From: UBA1189 sp045544835 | Lineage (GTDB): Bacteria > Bacteroidota > Bacteroidia > Bacteroidales > Bacteroidaceae | Assembly (NCBI GenBank): GCA_045544835.1 | Contig: JAZPZS010000167.1 | Coordinates: forward strand, 1 to 15,608 | DNA length: 15,608 nt | Reading direction: 5' to 3' | In this document: in pieces, positions 1-8,485 of the stretch | Position numbering within the stretch: the first letter of the stretch is position 1 | Layout of the letters: each line of letters opens with the position of its first letter | Program-made: the position numbers and the translations under genes | The notes under the pieces: generated by a model | What the model was told of the DNA's origin: nothing | Seen by the model: only the letters and a program-made list of their open reading frames with translations | Database searches by the model: none

Positions 1-272
1 ACACGGGTACCATGTCGGCCTGGGCCGTATTCTCCATGATGGGCCTCTACCCCGACTGCCCTGGCACACCCTATTATACAATTACGACGCCCACCTTCGA
101 CAAGGTGAGCATCACCACTCAGCAGGGCGAGCTCAGCATCAGCACGCACCGCCCCGACACGGCATGTCACTACGTCGACCGCATACATATGGACGGCAAA
201 CGTTGTGGATACCGCGTCCACCATCAAGACCTGATGGGAGGCACACTAACGATTACGACAAAAAAACGATAA
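1..272 (+). CDS. GH92 alpha-mannosidase, C-terminal fragment (5' end outside window)
   Basis: This is the last ~90 codons of a glycoside hydrolase family 92 protein; the reading frame is open from the first base, so the gene begins upstream. The visible part starts in TGTMSAWAVFSMMGLYPDCPG, the segment just after the catalytic aspartate loop (usually GN[DE]DxGxMSAW) of GH92 enzymes. It continues through the C-terminal beta-sandwich, with FDKVSI, YVDRIHMDGKR and a terminal GGTLTITTKK strand. The complete GH92 gene at 3589 has the equivalent GQMSAWYILSALGLYEVEP, so the two are paralogues. GH92 enzymes are Ca-dependent exo-alpha-mannosidases acting in the periplasm or at the cell surface. Linkage preference and signal peptide cannot be judged from this piece. 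yjbQ starts 6 nt after its stop, suggesting co-transcription. Confidence 0.85.
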   Translation, partial: TGTMSAWAVFSMMGLYPDCPGTPYYTITTPTFDKVSITTQQGELSISTHRPDTACHYVDRIHMDGKRCGYRVHHQDLMGGTLTITTKKR

Positions 273-278
273 ACGACA

Positions 279-692
279 ATGATACGACAAACGACCTTCC
301 ACCTTGCTGCCAAGCGCAGAGGATGTCATCTGGTGACACGCGAAGTATTAGGGCATCTGCCCCAACCCCTTCCACAGACAGGATTGCTCCACCTCTTTGT
401 GCAGCACACCTCATGTGCACTCACTATCAATGAAAATGCCGATCCCGACGTGCGCACCGACCTCAGTCGCATCATGGACCGCCTCGTCAAGGAGAATGAG
501 CCATACTACACCCATACGATGGAGGGAGCCGACGACATGCCGGCTCACGCCAAGTGCTCGCTCTTCGGGGCGTCGCTCATCATTCCCATTACCAATGGCC
601 GTCTCAACCTCGGCACATGGCAGGGTATCTACCTTTGCGAGTTTCGCGACTATGGCGGCGAGCGCCGTATCGTGGCTACGGTTTACGAATAA
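279..692 (+). CDS. yjbQ: YjbQ/UPF0047 family protein (secondary thiamine-phosphate synthase family)
   Basis: This 137-residue protein is full length for the YjbQ/UPF0047 family (about 130-140 aa). The family hallmarks are all present: HTSCALTINENADPDV at 43-58 (His43, Asn51, Asn53, Asp55), EGADDMPAH at 82-90 (Glu82, His90), the GxxLIIPITNGRLNLGTWQG block at about 97-116, and CEFRD near the end. Members fold as a small beta sandwich with conserved His residues. E. coli YjbQ can weakly replace thiamine-phosphate synthase, which gives the family its name, but the true cellular role is uncertain. It has no signal peptide, so it is cytoplasmic. It begins 6 nt after the GH92 stop and probably shares that mRNA. 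Its stop (690-692) directly abuts the stop of the opposing fucosidase gene (693), with no terminator between. Confidence 0.9.
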   Translation: MIRQTTFHLAAKRRGCHLVTREVLGHLPQPLPQTGLLHLFVQHTSCALTINENADPDVRTDLSRIMDRLVKENEPYYTHTMEGADDMPAHAKCSLFGASLIIPITNGRLNLGTWQGIYLCEFRDYGGERRIVATVYE

Positions 693-2018
693 TCACTTAC
701 GCAGGTTGAGCTCTACGATATAATCGGTACCTGTGGGCACCTCATCAAAGAAGAGTGTCACACCCTCTTTCGTGCGCTTCATCTTCAGCGGTTGCTTGGT
801 GTCGTAGACGAACGCTTTCTTCACCTTGCCCTGTAGCGGCAAGTGGAGTTCTTTGGCATCAAGGTCGAAGATATGGACAAAGAGTCTATCGCCCTTGCGC
901 GTTGTGACTCCCCACTCCTGGGCAGCGATATCGCCCGCAGTGGTTCCATAGATGGTTTCTCCATATCGACTGGTCCACTCACCTATCGCGCTCAATCGCT
1001 CAAGTGCAGCAGCAGGAAGTTCGCCATTAGGTTGCGGACCCACATTGAGCAGCAGATTTGCTCCTTTACCCGAAGTGCTCACGAGGTAGCGTATCAGTGT
1101 CTCTACACTTTTGTAGTTTTGGTCAATGATCTTGTAGCCCCACATGCCGTTCATCGTCTGACAGGTCTCCAGAGGCAGGCGGCTGATATCTTGTCCTGAG
1201 AGTCCGGCCTTGTTCTCACCCGGGAGATCACGTTCAAAAATCTGTATATCCTCGCCCTCTATAGGTGTCTGATGATGGTTGTTTCCCACGAGGCACGCGG
1301 GCTGCAGGCGATGGATGAGCGCATACTGCTCTTCGAGTTGCCAATCAAAGGGCACGGTATCTTGGTCGTGATCCCACCAGCCATCAAACCATATCGCACC
1401 TATCTCGCCATAGTTGGTGAGCAGCTCGGTAATCTGTCGGTTCATGAAGCCGTAATACGACGGCCAGTCAGCCTTTTGCATATCCTTGCCCGTATGGCGT
1501 CCTGTGCGTCCGGCAGGATAGTCGTCGCGTGTCCAGTCTATATGCGAATAGTAGAGATGCAGCTTGATGCCCTGTCGATGACACTCATCGGCCAGTTCCT
1601 TGATGACGTCACGGCCGAAGGGAGTAGCATCCACAATATTGTAGTCAGACTGTGCCGTATTCCACATCGAGAATCCATCGTGATGACGCGAGGTGAAGCA
1701 GATATATTTAGCACCAGCAGCCTTGATGGCACTTACCCACGCCTTGGCATCGAAGTTTACTGGATAGAATGCCGACGCTGCCTTGGCATACTCCTTATTG
1801 TCGATATTGGCATTGGTCATATACCACTCTCCCTGGGCAAACATACTATATATGCCCCAATGGATGAAGATACCCAATTTGCTGTCGGCAAACTCCTGTC
1901 TGGCTTTAAGATTTTCTTCTGTGGGTATATAAGATGGCGTTTGTTGGGCCATAGAGACCTTGGCAACCAATGAGAATAAAACCGTCAGGACCAATTGTCT
2001 GAGATGTGTGTGATTCAT
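693..2018 (-). CDS. GH29 alpha-L-fucosidase, secreted
   Basis: This 441-residue protein resembles glycoside hydrolase family 29, which removes terminal alpha-L-fucose from glycans by a retaining mechanism. Residues 1-24 form a signal peptide (hydrophobic LVLTVLFSLVA, probable cleavage after AMA or AQ), so it is exported. Fucosidase motifs occur in order: GIFIHWG (49-55), TSRHHDGF (109-116), LYYSHIDW (155-162) and IWFDGWWD (209-216). Asp212 in WFDG is the expected nucleophile. LETCQTMNGMWGYK (283-296) holds Glu284, the best acid/base candidate, although this residue varies between GH29 subfamilies. NLLLNVGPQPNG (321-332) closes the barrel and is followed by a short C-terminal beta domain. The gene has its own candidate promoter at 2049-2079, after the nagA hairpin. 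GH29 is firm; the exact fucose linkage is unknown. Confidence 0.93.
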   Translation of the reverse strand: MNHTHLRQLVLTVLFSLVAKVSMAQQTPSYIPTEENLKARQEFADSKLGIFIHWGIYSMFAQGEWYMTNANIDNKEYAKAASAFYPVNFDAKAWVSAIKAAGAKYICFTSRHHDGFSMWNTAQSDYNIVDATPFGRDVIKELADECHRQGIKLHLYYSHIDWTRDDYPAGRTGRHTGKDMQKADWPSYYGFMNRQITELLTNYGEIGAIWFDGWWDHDQDTVPFDWQLEEQYALIHRLQPACLVGNNHHQTPIEGEDIQIFERDLPGENKAGLSGQDISRLPLETCQTMNGMWGYKIIDQNYKSVETLIRYLVSTSGKGANLLLNVGPQPNGELPAAALERLSAIGEWTSRYGETIYGTTAGDIAAQEWGVTTRKGDRLFVHIFDLDAKELHLPLQGKVKKAFVYDTKQPLKMKRTKEGVTLFFDEVPTGTDYIVELNLRK

Positions 2019-2048
2019 AGTAATACAATGCTTAAGATTAATTCGTGT

Positions 2049-2079
2049 GCAAGGTACGAAAAAGATTCCATACGTACAA
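2049..2079 (-). promoter_or_regulatory. Candidate Bacteroidota promoter for the GH29 fucosidase gene
   Basis: Read on the minus strand, TTG (2077-2079) lies 20 nt upstream of TACCTTGC (2049-2056), 30 nt before the fucosidase start. The -7 box deviates from TAnnTTTG in its last two bases, but the spacing fits. Confidence 0.45.
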
Positions 2080-2155
2080 GGATTATCTCTTACTTCTCGC
2101 CCTTCGGTACGGAGCAGCTATCGTATAGAGCGTCCGAGAGAATAGTCTGCACAAA

Positions 2156-2194
2156 TACAAGCACCCTTAGAAATGACTTCCAAGGGTGCTTGTA
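2156..2194 (-). terminator. Hairpin terminator downstream of nagA
   Basis: A perfect 13-bp inverted repeat has arms at 2156-2168 and 2182-2194 and a 13-nt loop, starting about 20 nt past the nagA stop. On the minus strand it is followed only by TTTGTGC, a weak U-tract. It may be a terminator or an mRNA-stabilising 3' hairpin. It separates nagA from the fucosidase gene. Confidence 0.65.
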
Positions 2195-2214
2195 CTATAG
2201 AGCTATAGACAACA

Positions 2215-3378
2215 TCAGATGGTGTATGTGCCTTCTACGAGCTTACCCATAGCCCATACGGCGCGTACATTCAAGTTGTCGTCGAGTACCATGATGTCGG
2301 CATCCTTATCCTTCTGCAAAGAGCCCTTGCGGTCGTACACATTCATGATTTTGGCTGGAGTCTCCGAAGCCATACGCACGGCATCCTCGAGAGGTATCTC
2401 GGCCTTCTGTACGAGTGTCTGTATCAAGCGGTCCATTGTGGCAACCGAACCAGCAAGTGCAGAACGGTCGGCAAGTTTACATACGCCATCCTCGATAATC
2501 ACGCGAGGGTCAAATGCCGTGGTGGTGTCGCTGGCAGCGCAAGCCAATGCGTCGGTGATAACACAGGCACGCTCCACACCCTTGATACGATGTATCAGAC
2601 GGAGGATGGTGGGAGGTACATGGATACCATCGGCAACCACCTCAACAGTCATGTCCTCGTGCAGGTAGATACTCTCTACCGTACCTTCATACTTGTACTC
2701 GCGGCGTTTGTGGAAACCAGGCATCGCATTGTAGAAATGTGTGGCATGTGTGTAGCCGCTCTTGCGAGCAGCGTGGATATCTTCATACTCGGCCTGAGTA
2801 TGGGCTACAGAGGCCAAAATGCCCTTTGAAGTGATGTACTTACCAAACTGCATGGCACCGGGGAGCTCGGGAGCTGCGTCCCAACGCTTGATGCAATCCC
2901 ACTTCTCTACTAAAGGAATGTATTCTGTGGGGTCAGGGTTCTTGATATTCTCGGGAATCTGGCCACCAGCCATGGCCATATTCAGATAATGCCCTTCAAG
3001 GTGAAGACCAAGCACGGGGCTATCAGGCTCTGCCATCATTTTGGTACAAACCTCAGCAGCAGCCTCAATCATAGGCACTGTAGATGATGACAGTGTGGGG
3101 AAGATACTCGTAGTACCGTGCTTCATGTGCGCAGCGATAGCTCCACGGAAAGCCTCTTCAGTGCCCTCCATAAAGTCGCAACCGCCACCACCGTGGATAT
3201 GAATCTCCACACCACCAGGGACAACGTACATACCCTTCGCATCGATAACTTCAGCACCGATTACGGCAAGGTCACAATTGGTAACTTCTAGAATCTTACT
3301 GTCGCGGATGATAACCGAACCATCCTTGAGCCAACCCTGAGGAGTCAGGATTCTTGCATTGATAATTTGTTTTAACAT
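2215..3378 (-). CDS. nagA: N-acetylglucosamine-6-phosphate deacetylase
   Basis: This 387-residue cytoplasmic enzyme converts GlcNAc-6-phosphate to glucosamine-6-phosphate and acetate, the step that commits amino-sugar catabolism toward NagB. It is full length for the amidohydrolase-superfamily NagA family. Visible metal and catalytic motifs in order are: EIHIHGGGG (58-66) on strand 1, GLHLEGHYLN (124-133) with metal ligand Glu128, VAHTQAEY (191-198) with His193, THATHFYNAMPG (210-221) with His214, VADGIHVPP (248-256) with His253, and ITDALA (274-279) with catalytic Asp276. HLEGHY replaces the commoner HLEGPF, a mild deviation. The C-terminal strand DADIMVLDDNLNVRAVW is typical. The gene is divergent from the GH92 lipoprotein at 3589, which fits processing of GlcNAc freed from glycoproteins. 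A consensus -7 box lies at 3421-3428, and a hairpin follows the gene. Confidence 0.96.
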   Translation of the reverse strand: MLKQIINARILTPQGWLKDGSVIIRDSKILEVTNCDLAVIGAEVIDAKGMYVVPGGVEIHIHGGGGCDFMEGTEEAFRGAIAAHMKHGTTSIFPTLSSSTVPMIEAAAEVCTKMMAEPDSPVLGLHLEGHYLNMAMAGGQIPENIKNPDPTEYIPLVEKWDCIKRWDAAPELPGAMQFGKYITSKGILASVAHTQAEYEDIHAARKSGYTHATHFYNAMPGFHKRREYKYEGTVESIYLHEDMTVEVVADGIHVPPTILRLIHRIKGVERACVITDALACAASDTTTAFDPRVIIEDGVCKLADRSALAGSVATMDRLIQTLVQKAEIPLEDAVRMASETPAKIMNVYDRKGSLQKDKDADIMVLDDNLNVRAVWAMGKLVEGTYTI

Positions 3379-3420
3379 GATATGTTAGTGTGTTTAATTG
3401 TTTTTCATGCATCCAAGCGA

Positions 3421-3428
3421 CAAAGGTA
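3421..3428 (-). promoter_or_regulatory. Candidate -7 box of the nagA promoter
   Basis: TACCTTTG on the minus strand matches TAnnTTTG exactly, 42 nt upstream of the nagA start. I see no convincing TTTG about 20 nt further upstream, so only half the promoter is supported. Confidence 0.5.
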
Positions 3429-3486
3429 CGCTTTTTTGTGTGCCTGACATTGCTTATTTTCTATTTTTTATAAAAAAAACGCAAAA

Positions 3487-3518
3487 TTTGCAGACATACG
3501 TTTTTTCCTATACCTTTG
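3487..3518 (+). promoter_or_regulatory. Bacteroidota-type promoter of the GH92 lipoprotein gene
   Basis: TTTG (3487-3490) and TACCTTTG (3511-3518) are separated by 20 nt and match the Bacteroidota sigma-ABfr -33/-7 consensus at every fixed position. Transcription would start near 3525, leaving a leader of about 60 nt before the ATG at 3589. It is divergent from the nagA promoter in the same 210-bp gap. Confidence 0.7.
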
Positions 3519-3588
3519 TAGAAGAGATTTCTTGCAAAATAGCAAGTCCACATGCCACTAGAATAGCATATAAAAAGAATCAAAACCT

Positions 3589-5763
3589 ATGAAACGACAA
3601 AAGCTACTATACCTTACAACAGCATTGCTCGTAGCCTTATCGGCATGCAACGTACAGCACAGCAAAGAACTCCTCACCCAATATGTAGACCCACTCATCG
3701 GTAGCGGAGGCCATGGTCACGTATTCGTGGGAGCCAGTGTGCCCTTCGGCATGGTGCAGTTGGGACCTACCAGCATAAACCAGGCATGGGACTGGTGTTC
3801 GGGCTATCACGAGAGTGAAGCCACGGTGATAGGATTCTCTCACACCCACCTCAGCGGCACGGGCATTGGTGACTTGTTTGACGTGACCGTCATGCCGGTA
3901 ATGGGTGAGGTAACCTATGCGAGAGGCACGATAGAGGAGCCTGAGAGCGGGTTATGGTCGATGGCCGATCGTACACAGGAGGTTGCCGAAGCAGGATATT
4001 ATGCCGTACCCCTGACACGCTACGGCATCAAAGCCGAGCTGACCGCCACAGCTCGCGTTGGCATACACCGATACACCTTCCCCGAGAATGAGGAGGCAGC
4101 CATCGTCATCGACCTCGAGAATGGTGGTTGCTGGGACCGTACGACAGAAACTTACATGCAAGCCGAAGGTGACAGCCGCATCGTGGGATACCGCCGTTCA
4201 CGTGGCTGGGCCGCCGACCAACATGTCTACTTCGTGGCAGAGTTGAGCAAGCCTTTCAGCACCTTCACATTGCATGGGCGCGACCAAATGTATGGCCGTG
4301 CCTCATTCACCACTGCCGAGGGCGAAGAGTTGTTGATGAAGGTGGCTATCTCAGCTGTGAGCATCGATGGTGCCCGGCAAGCCATGCAGACCGAGCTCCC
4401 CGGATGGGACTTCGACGCCACACGCCAAGCGGCACGCACAGCATGGGAGCATGAACTGGCACGCATACGCATCGAGACCCCGTGTGAAACCACAAAGCGC
4501 ATCTTCTACACTGCCCTATACCATACAATGATGGCCCCTGCCCTCTTCAGCGACATTGATGGCCAGTACCGAGGTGCCGATGGCAACATCTATCACAGCG
4601 ACACTCCTCACTACACCAATTTCTCACTGTGGGACACCTACCGCGCCAAGCACCCCCTCATGACTATCATACAATCCGAACGGGCAGGACAATTCGTTAA
4701 CTCGATGATTGACATCTGCGACCAGCAGGGCGACCTCCCCGTATGGCATCTGTGGGGCAACGAAACCAACTGCATGGTAGGCGATCCTGCCATACCCGTC
4801 GTGGCCGACGCCATCGTCAAGGGCATCAAGGGCTTCGACCGCGAACATGCCTTTGAGGCCATCAAGAAGACAGCAGCCAACCCCGAACGGGGCAAACAGC
4901 TTCGCCATATCCATGGCTATATCCCCTGCAACCTGATGAACGAGGCTGTAGCCTATGACATGGAATATGCCCTGGCTGATGGTGCAGCTGCTCAGGCTGC
5001 CAAGGCACTGGGACGTGAGGAGGAGTATGAGCATTTCACCCGCATGAGTCACTCGTACCGCAACTATTTTGACCAAGAGACAGGGTTCATACGCGGCGTT
5101 GATGATGAGGGAAATTTCCGTACTCCGTTCAACCCCTACTACGCATCGCACCGTGCCGACGACTACTGCGAAGGTAATGCCTGGCAGTATACCTGGTTGG
5201 TTCCGCACGACATGGAGGAATATGCCACTATGTTTGGCAACAAGGAGGCCTGCATTGCTCGTCTCGACTCGCTCTTCCTCGCCCCATCGGCCATTGAAGG
5301 AGACCCCTCGCCCGACATCTCCGGCATGATTGGCCAGTTTGCCCATGGCAACGAGCCCAGCCATCACATCCTCTATCTATATAGTATATTGGGGCAGCCC
5401 CATAAAACGGCCAAGTGGGTACGCGAGGTCATGAAGACACAGTACCGCGATGCACCCGACGGGTTGTCGGGTAATGAGGACATGGGACAGATGTCAGCTT
5501 GGTACATCCTCTCGGCATTAGGGTTATATGAAGTAGAGCCCGCCAGCGGCAGATATTGGTTCGGATCACCCCTCATCGACCGCGCCGAACTGACGGTAGA
5601 GGGAGGTACCTTCATCATCAAAGTCATCGGTAACAGCGAGGAGCATCCGTACATCAAGCACGTATGGCTCAACGGAGAGCCTTATACCCTACCCTACATC
5701 AACCATGCCGACATTGCACGCGGAGGAGTGCTCACGATAGAGATGGGCGACAGCTATCAGTGA
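3589..5763 (+). CDS. GH92 alpha-mannosidase, lipoprotein
   Basis: This complete 724-residue GH92 enzyme has a lipoprotein signal (MKRQKLLYLTTALLVALSAC, acylated Cys20), so it is membrane anchored and probably periplasmic or surface exposed. GH92 enzymes are Ca-dependent inverting exo-mannosidases. The N-terminal beta domain has YVDPLIGSGGHGH, PFGMVQLGP and the block WDWCSGYHESEATVIGFSHTH (67-87). The (alpha/alpha)6 domain has SLWDTYRAKHPL (346-357), LWGNETNCMVGDP (388-400), CEGNAWQYTW (527-536, Glu528 the probable acid), GNEPSHH (587-593) and GNEDMGQMSAW (628-638, Asp631 a likely base residue). All expected catalytic positions are present and the length is normal. The pair GNE at 587-589 and the LWGNET block differ from the forms I associate with alpha-1,2 enzymes, so linkage is left open. 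It has its own promoter and is divergent from nagA. Confidence 0.95.
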   Translation: MKRQKLLYLTTALLVALSACNVQHSKELLTQYVDPLIGSGGHGHVFVGASVPFGMVQLGPTSINQAWDWCSGYHESEATVIGFSHTHLSGTGIGDLFDVTVMPVMGEVTYARGTIEEPESGLWSMADRTQEVAEAGYYAVPLTRYGIKAELTATARVGIHRYTFPENEEAAIVIDLENGGCWDRTTETYMQAEGDSRIVGYRRSRGWAADQHVYFVAELSKPFSTFTLHGRDQMYGRASFTTAEGEELLMKVAISAVSIDGARQAMQTELPGWDFDATRQAARTAWEHELARIRIETPCETTKRIFYTALYHTMMAPALFSDIDGQYRGADGNIYHSDTPHYTNFSLWDTYRAKHPLMTIIQSERAGQFVNSMIDICDQQGDLPVWHLWGNETNCMVGDPAIPVVADAIVKGIKGFDREHAFEAIKKTAANPERGKQLRHIHGYIPCNLMNEAVAYDMEYALADGAAAQAAKALGREEEYEHFTRMSHSYRNYFDQETGFIRGVDDEGNFRTPFNPYYASHRADDYCEGNAWQYTWLVPHDMEEYATMFGNKEACIARLDSLFLAPSAIEGDPSPDISGMIGQFAHGNEPSHHILYLYSILGQPHKTAKWVREVMKTQYRDAPDGLSGNEDMGQMSAWYILSALGLYEVEPASGRYWFGSPLIDRAELTVEGGTFIIKVIGNSEEHPYIKHVWLNGEPYTLPYINHADIARGGVLTIEMGDSYQ

Positions 5764-5889
5764 CCTACGTGAGCCGTACCATAATGCCCTAAGAAGACAA
5801 GCGAATACCCCGAACGGGAAGAAAAAGGCCGAAGATGCCAAGAAGATGATGAGCGAAAAGGATAATAAGTTTTTTTCACAAAAAAACAA
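5764..5889. other. Intergenic stretch between GH92 and the ftsK promoter, no gene seen
   Basis: There is no hairpin or ORF with a start here. Positions 5805-5868 are purine-rich with a coding-like look (a frame reading SEYPEREEKGRRCQEDDERKG), but no ATG opens it. It may be a decayed gene end; this is weak. Confidence 0.25.
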
Positions 5890-5920
5890 TTGCGCCTTTT
5901 ACGTTCTTTTGCTATCTTTG
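5890..5920 (+). promoter_or_regulatory. Bacteroidota-type promoter of ftsK
   Basis: TTG (5890-5892), 20 nt, then TATCTTTG (5913-5920), an exact TAnnTTTG box. A transcription start near 5927 would coincide with the ATG at 5928, which argues for the ATG at 5970 as the real ftsK start. Confidence 0.65.
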
Positions 5921-5969
5921 CGGATTATTGTATATACGGACAAGAATATTATTTGTAAAGAATAACAGA

Positions 5970-8411
5970 ATGGCGACACAGAAAGATACCAAGAAGGAGA
6001 AAGCAGCAAAACTGAAAAAGGAGAAGAAACCCATCAAGTGGATAGAGGACATACGCACAGCGGTAAAGAATGAGACCACGCAATTTGTGGTGGGATTGCT
6101 ATGCGTAATGGTAGCTCTATACATGCTACTGGCTTTCAGCTCGTTTATCCTCAATGGTGGTGCCGACCAAAGTGCTATGGAGCCACAAACCGTAACTGAG
6201 GCCCTTGCCAATACCACTCCCGACAAGGTGGAGAACGCTACCGGGCGCAGTGGTGCACACATCGCGCAGACCCTCATCAATGGCTGCTTCGGCATTTCGG
6301 CCTATTGCATAGCCGCATTCATGCTGGTGCTGGGCCTCAATCTCATGCGCACCTACAAGTTCAACCTCAAGCACTGGGGTATCTGCTGCGCCACCATCCT
6401 CGTATGGGGATCATTGTTTCTGAGTGTCACTGTCGACCGCTGGTTTGTAGGCTCTGGTATCTATTGGGGCGGCTACCACGGACATAATGTGTCTGAATGG
6501 CTCAGCGCTCAGTTTGGTATGCCCGGTATCATCTTCCTGCTGGTGGTGATAGCCATACTCTTCTGCATGTATCTTACGAGCAATACCATCGAGGTTATCC
6601 GTCGTCTGCTCCACCCTAAATCATTGCTTCCCGGCAAGGATGAGGAGGAGAAGGACGGTCCTGTGCAAGAGGGCGATAGTATGAACTCAGAGGTGCCTTT
6701 CAGTATTGAGGAACAGCCCACTGAAATAGAGTGGAACACAGATAATCAGGAATCGGATACCCAGGAGGATATGGAACTGGAGATTGTCGATGTCCCCGCT
6801 GACGAAACAGAACAAAATCCCGCCGAGAAGCAGGAGGAAGAGGCCGAGTTCACCATCGAGGTCAACGAAGAGGAGGTAGCCGAGAAGATTATCGAACCCT
6901 ACAACCCCAAGCTCGACCTCTCACGCTACAAATACCCCACCATCGACCTGCTCAACAAGGGTAACGATGATGCTTTCCTTGTCGACCGCGACGAGCAGAA
7001 TGCCAAGAAAGACAGCATCATCCAGGCGCTGCGCAACTTCGGCATCGAGATATCCTCCATCAAGGCCACCGTGGGTCCCACCATCACGCTCTACGAGATA
7101 ACCCCAGCCCCAGGTGTGCGCATCTCGAAGATCAAGAACCTCGAAGACGACATCGCCCTGACGCTTGCCGCCTTCAGTACCCGTATCATCGCCCCCATAC
7201 CCGGTAAGGGCACCATCGGTATAGAGATTCCCAATGCCAATCCCCAAGTGGTGTCGATGTACTCGGTCATCAACAGTCGCAAATTCCAAGAGTCTACCTA
7301 TGAGCTACCTGTAGCCATCGGCAAGACCATCACGAATGAGATACTCATGTTCGACCTTTGCAAGATGCCCCACCTCCTCGTGGCAGGTGCCACCGGTCAG
7401 GGTAAGTCCGTAGGTCTGAACGCCATCATCACCTCGCTCCTCTACAAGAAGCACCCCGCCGAGCTGAAGCTCGTAATGGTCGACCCCAAGAAGGTGGAGC
7501 TCAGCATCTACTCCTCCATCGAGAAGCACTTCCTGGCCAAGCTCCCCGACGGCGAAGATGCCATCATCACCGATGTTACCAAGGTGGTGCAGACCCTCAA
7601 GTCGCTCTGCGTGGAGATGGACACCCGCTACGACCTGCTCAAGGCAGCCGGTGTGCGCAACCTGCGCGAGTATAACGACAAGTTCATCAACCGCCAGCTC
7701 AACCCCGAGAAGGGCCACAAGTACATGCCCTACATCGTGGTCATCATCGACGAGTTTGGCGACCTTATCATGACTGCCGGCAAGGAGGTAGAGCTCCCCA
7801 TTGCCCGCATCGCCCAGTTGGCCCGTGCCGTAGGTATACATATGATTATCGCTACCCAGCGCCCCACGACGAACATCATTACCGGTACCATCAAGGCCAA
7901 CTTCCCTGCCCGTATCGCCTTCCGCGTATCGGCCATGATTGACTCGCGCACCATCCTCGACCGCCCCGGAGCCAACCAGCTCATCGGTAAGGGCGACATG
8001 CTCTTCCTTCAGGGCAGCGACCCCGTGCGTGTGCAGTGTGCCTTTGTCGACACTCCCGAGGTGGAGCGCATCGGTAAGTACATCAGCGAGCAACAGGGCT
8101 ATTCCACGGCGTTCTACCTGCCCGAGTATGTGGACGAGAATGCTGGCGAAGGCAGCAACCTCGACGATGTAGACTTAAAGCGCCTCGACCCCATGTTCGA
8201 GGATGCAGCACGCCTGGTCGTAGTACACCAGTCGGGTTCCACATCGCTCATCCAGCGCAAGTTCTCCATCGGCTACAACCGCGCAGGTCGCATCATGGAC
8301 CAGCTCGAGAAGGCCGGCATCGTAGGTCCAGTCGATGGCAGCAAGCCCCGTCAGGTGCTCTGTGCCGATGAGATGGATTTGGAAATGAAGTTGAACAGTC
8401 TGAACAGTTGA
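5970..8411 (+). CDS. ftsK: DNA translocase FtsK
   Basis: This 813-residue septal DNA pump moves chromosome termini through the closing septum and activates XerCD at dif. The ATG at 5970 (MATQKDTKKEK) is chosen over 5928 because the promoter -7 box ends at 5920 and the 14 extra residues look non-coding. A basic cytoplasmic head is followed by four membrane segments (about 38-60, 103-125, 134-154, 184-204). An acidic Glu/Asp-rich linker runs from about 222 to 310, shorter than in E. coli. The alpha domain follows, then the RecA-like motor with Walker A GATGQGKS (473-480) and Walker B IVVIIDEF (589-596). ATQRPTTNIITG lies at about 628-639. The C-terminal winged-helix gamma domain (about 740-798, TSLIQRKFSIGYNRAGRIMD) should read KOPS. 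The downstream lolA-like gene and trxB probably share its transcript. Confidence 0.97.
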   Translation: MATQKDTKKEKAAKLKKEKKPIKWIEDIRTAVKNETTQFVVGLLCVMVALYMLLAFSSFILNGGADQSAMEPQTVTEALANTTPDKVENATGRSGAHIAQTLINGCFGISAYCIAAFMLVLGLNLMRTYKFNLKHWGICCATILVWGSLFLSVTVDRWFVGSGIYWGGYHGHNVSEWLSAQFGMPGIIFLLVVIAILFCMYLTSNTIEVIRRLLHPKSLLPGKDEEEKDGPVQEGDSMNSEVPFSIEEQPTEIEWNTDNQESDTQEDMELEIVDVPADETEQNPAEKQEEEAEFTIEVNEEEVAEKIIEPYNPKLDLSRYKYPTIDLLNKGNDDAFLVDRDEQNAKKDSIIQALRNFGIEISSIKATVGPTITLYEITPAPGVRISKIKNLEDDIALTLAAFSTRIIAPIPGKGTIGIEIPNANPQVVSMYSVINSRKFQESTYELPVAIGKTITNEILMFDLCKMPHLLVAGATGQGKSVGLNAIITSLLYKKHPAELKLVMVDPKKVELSIYSSIEKHFLAKLPDGEDAIITDVTKVVQTLKSLCVEMDTRYDLLKAAGVRNLREYNDKFINRQLNPEKGHKYMPYIVVIIDEFGDLIMTAGKEVELPIARIAQLARAVGIHMIIATQRPTTNIITGTIKANFPARIAFRVSAMIDSRTILDRPGANQLIGKGDMLFLQGSDPVRVQCAFVDTPEVERIGKYISEQQGYSTAFYLPEYVDENAGEGSNLDDVDLKRLDPMFEDAARLVVVHQSGSTSLIQRKFSIGYNRAGRIMDQLEKAGIVGPVDGSKPRQVLCADEMDLEMKLNSLNS

Positions 8412-8485
8412 TGGTTTTTGATGAGATAAGGCAGTATGCCTATAATAGTAGATTAACTAACGCTGAAGTTAAATTGTAAATAAAG

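Noticed and set aside
3398..3592. 64-codon + strand open frame before the GH92 gene
   Set aside because: It spans both divergent promoters, is AT-rich and low in coding character, and overlaps the GH92 start.
5928..5969. Upstream ATG extending ftsK by 14 residues
   Set aside because: It coincides with the predicted transcription start and the added residues do not look like the FtsK N-terminus, so 5970 is preferred.
8453..8472. Terminator between ftsK and the lolA-like gene
   Set aside because: Only a 6-bp AT-rich inverted repeat with an 8-nt loop and no T-tract; too weak to end transcription.
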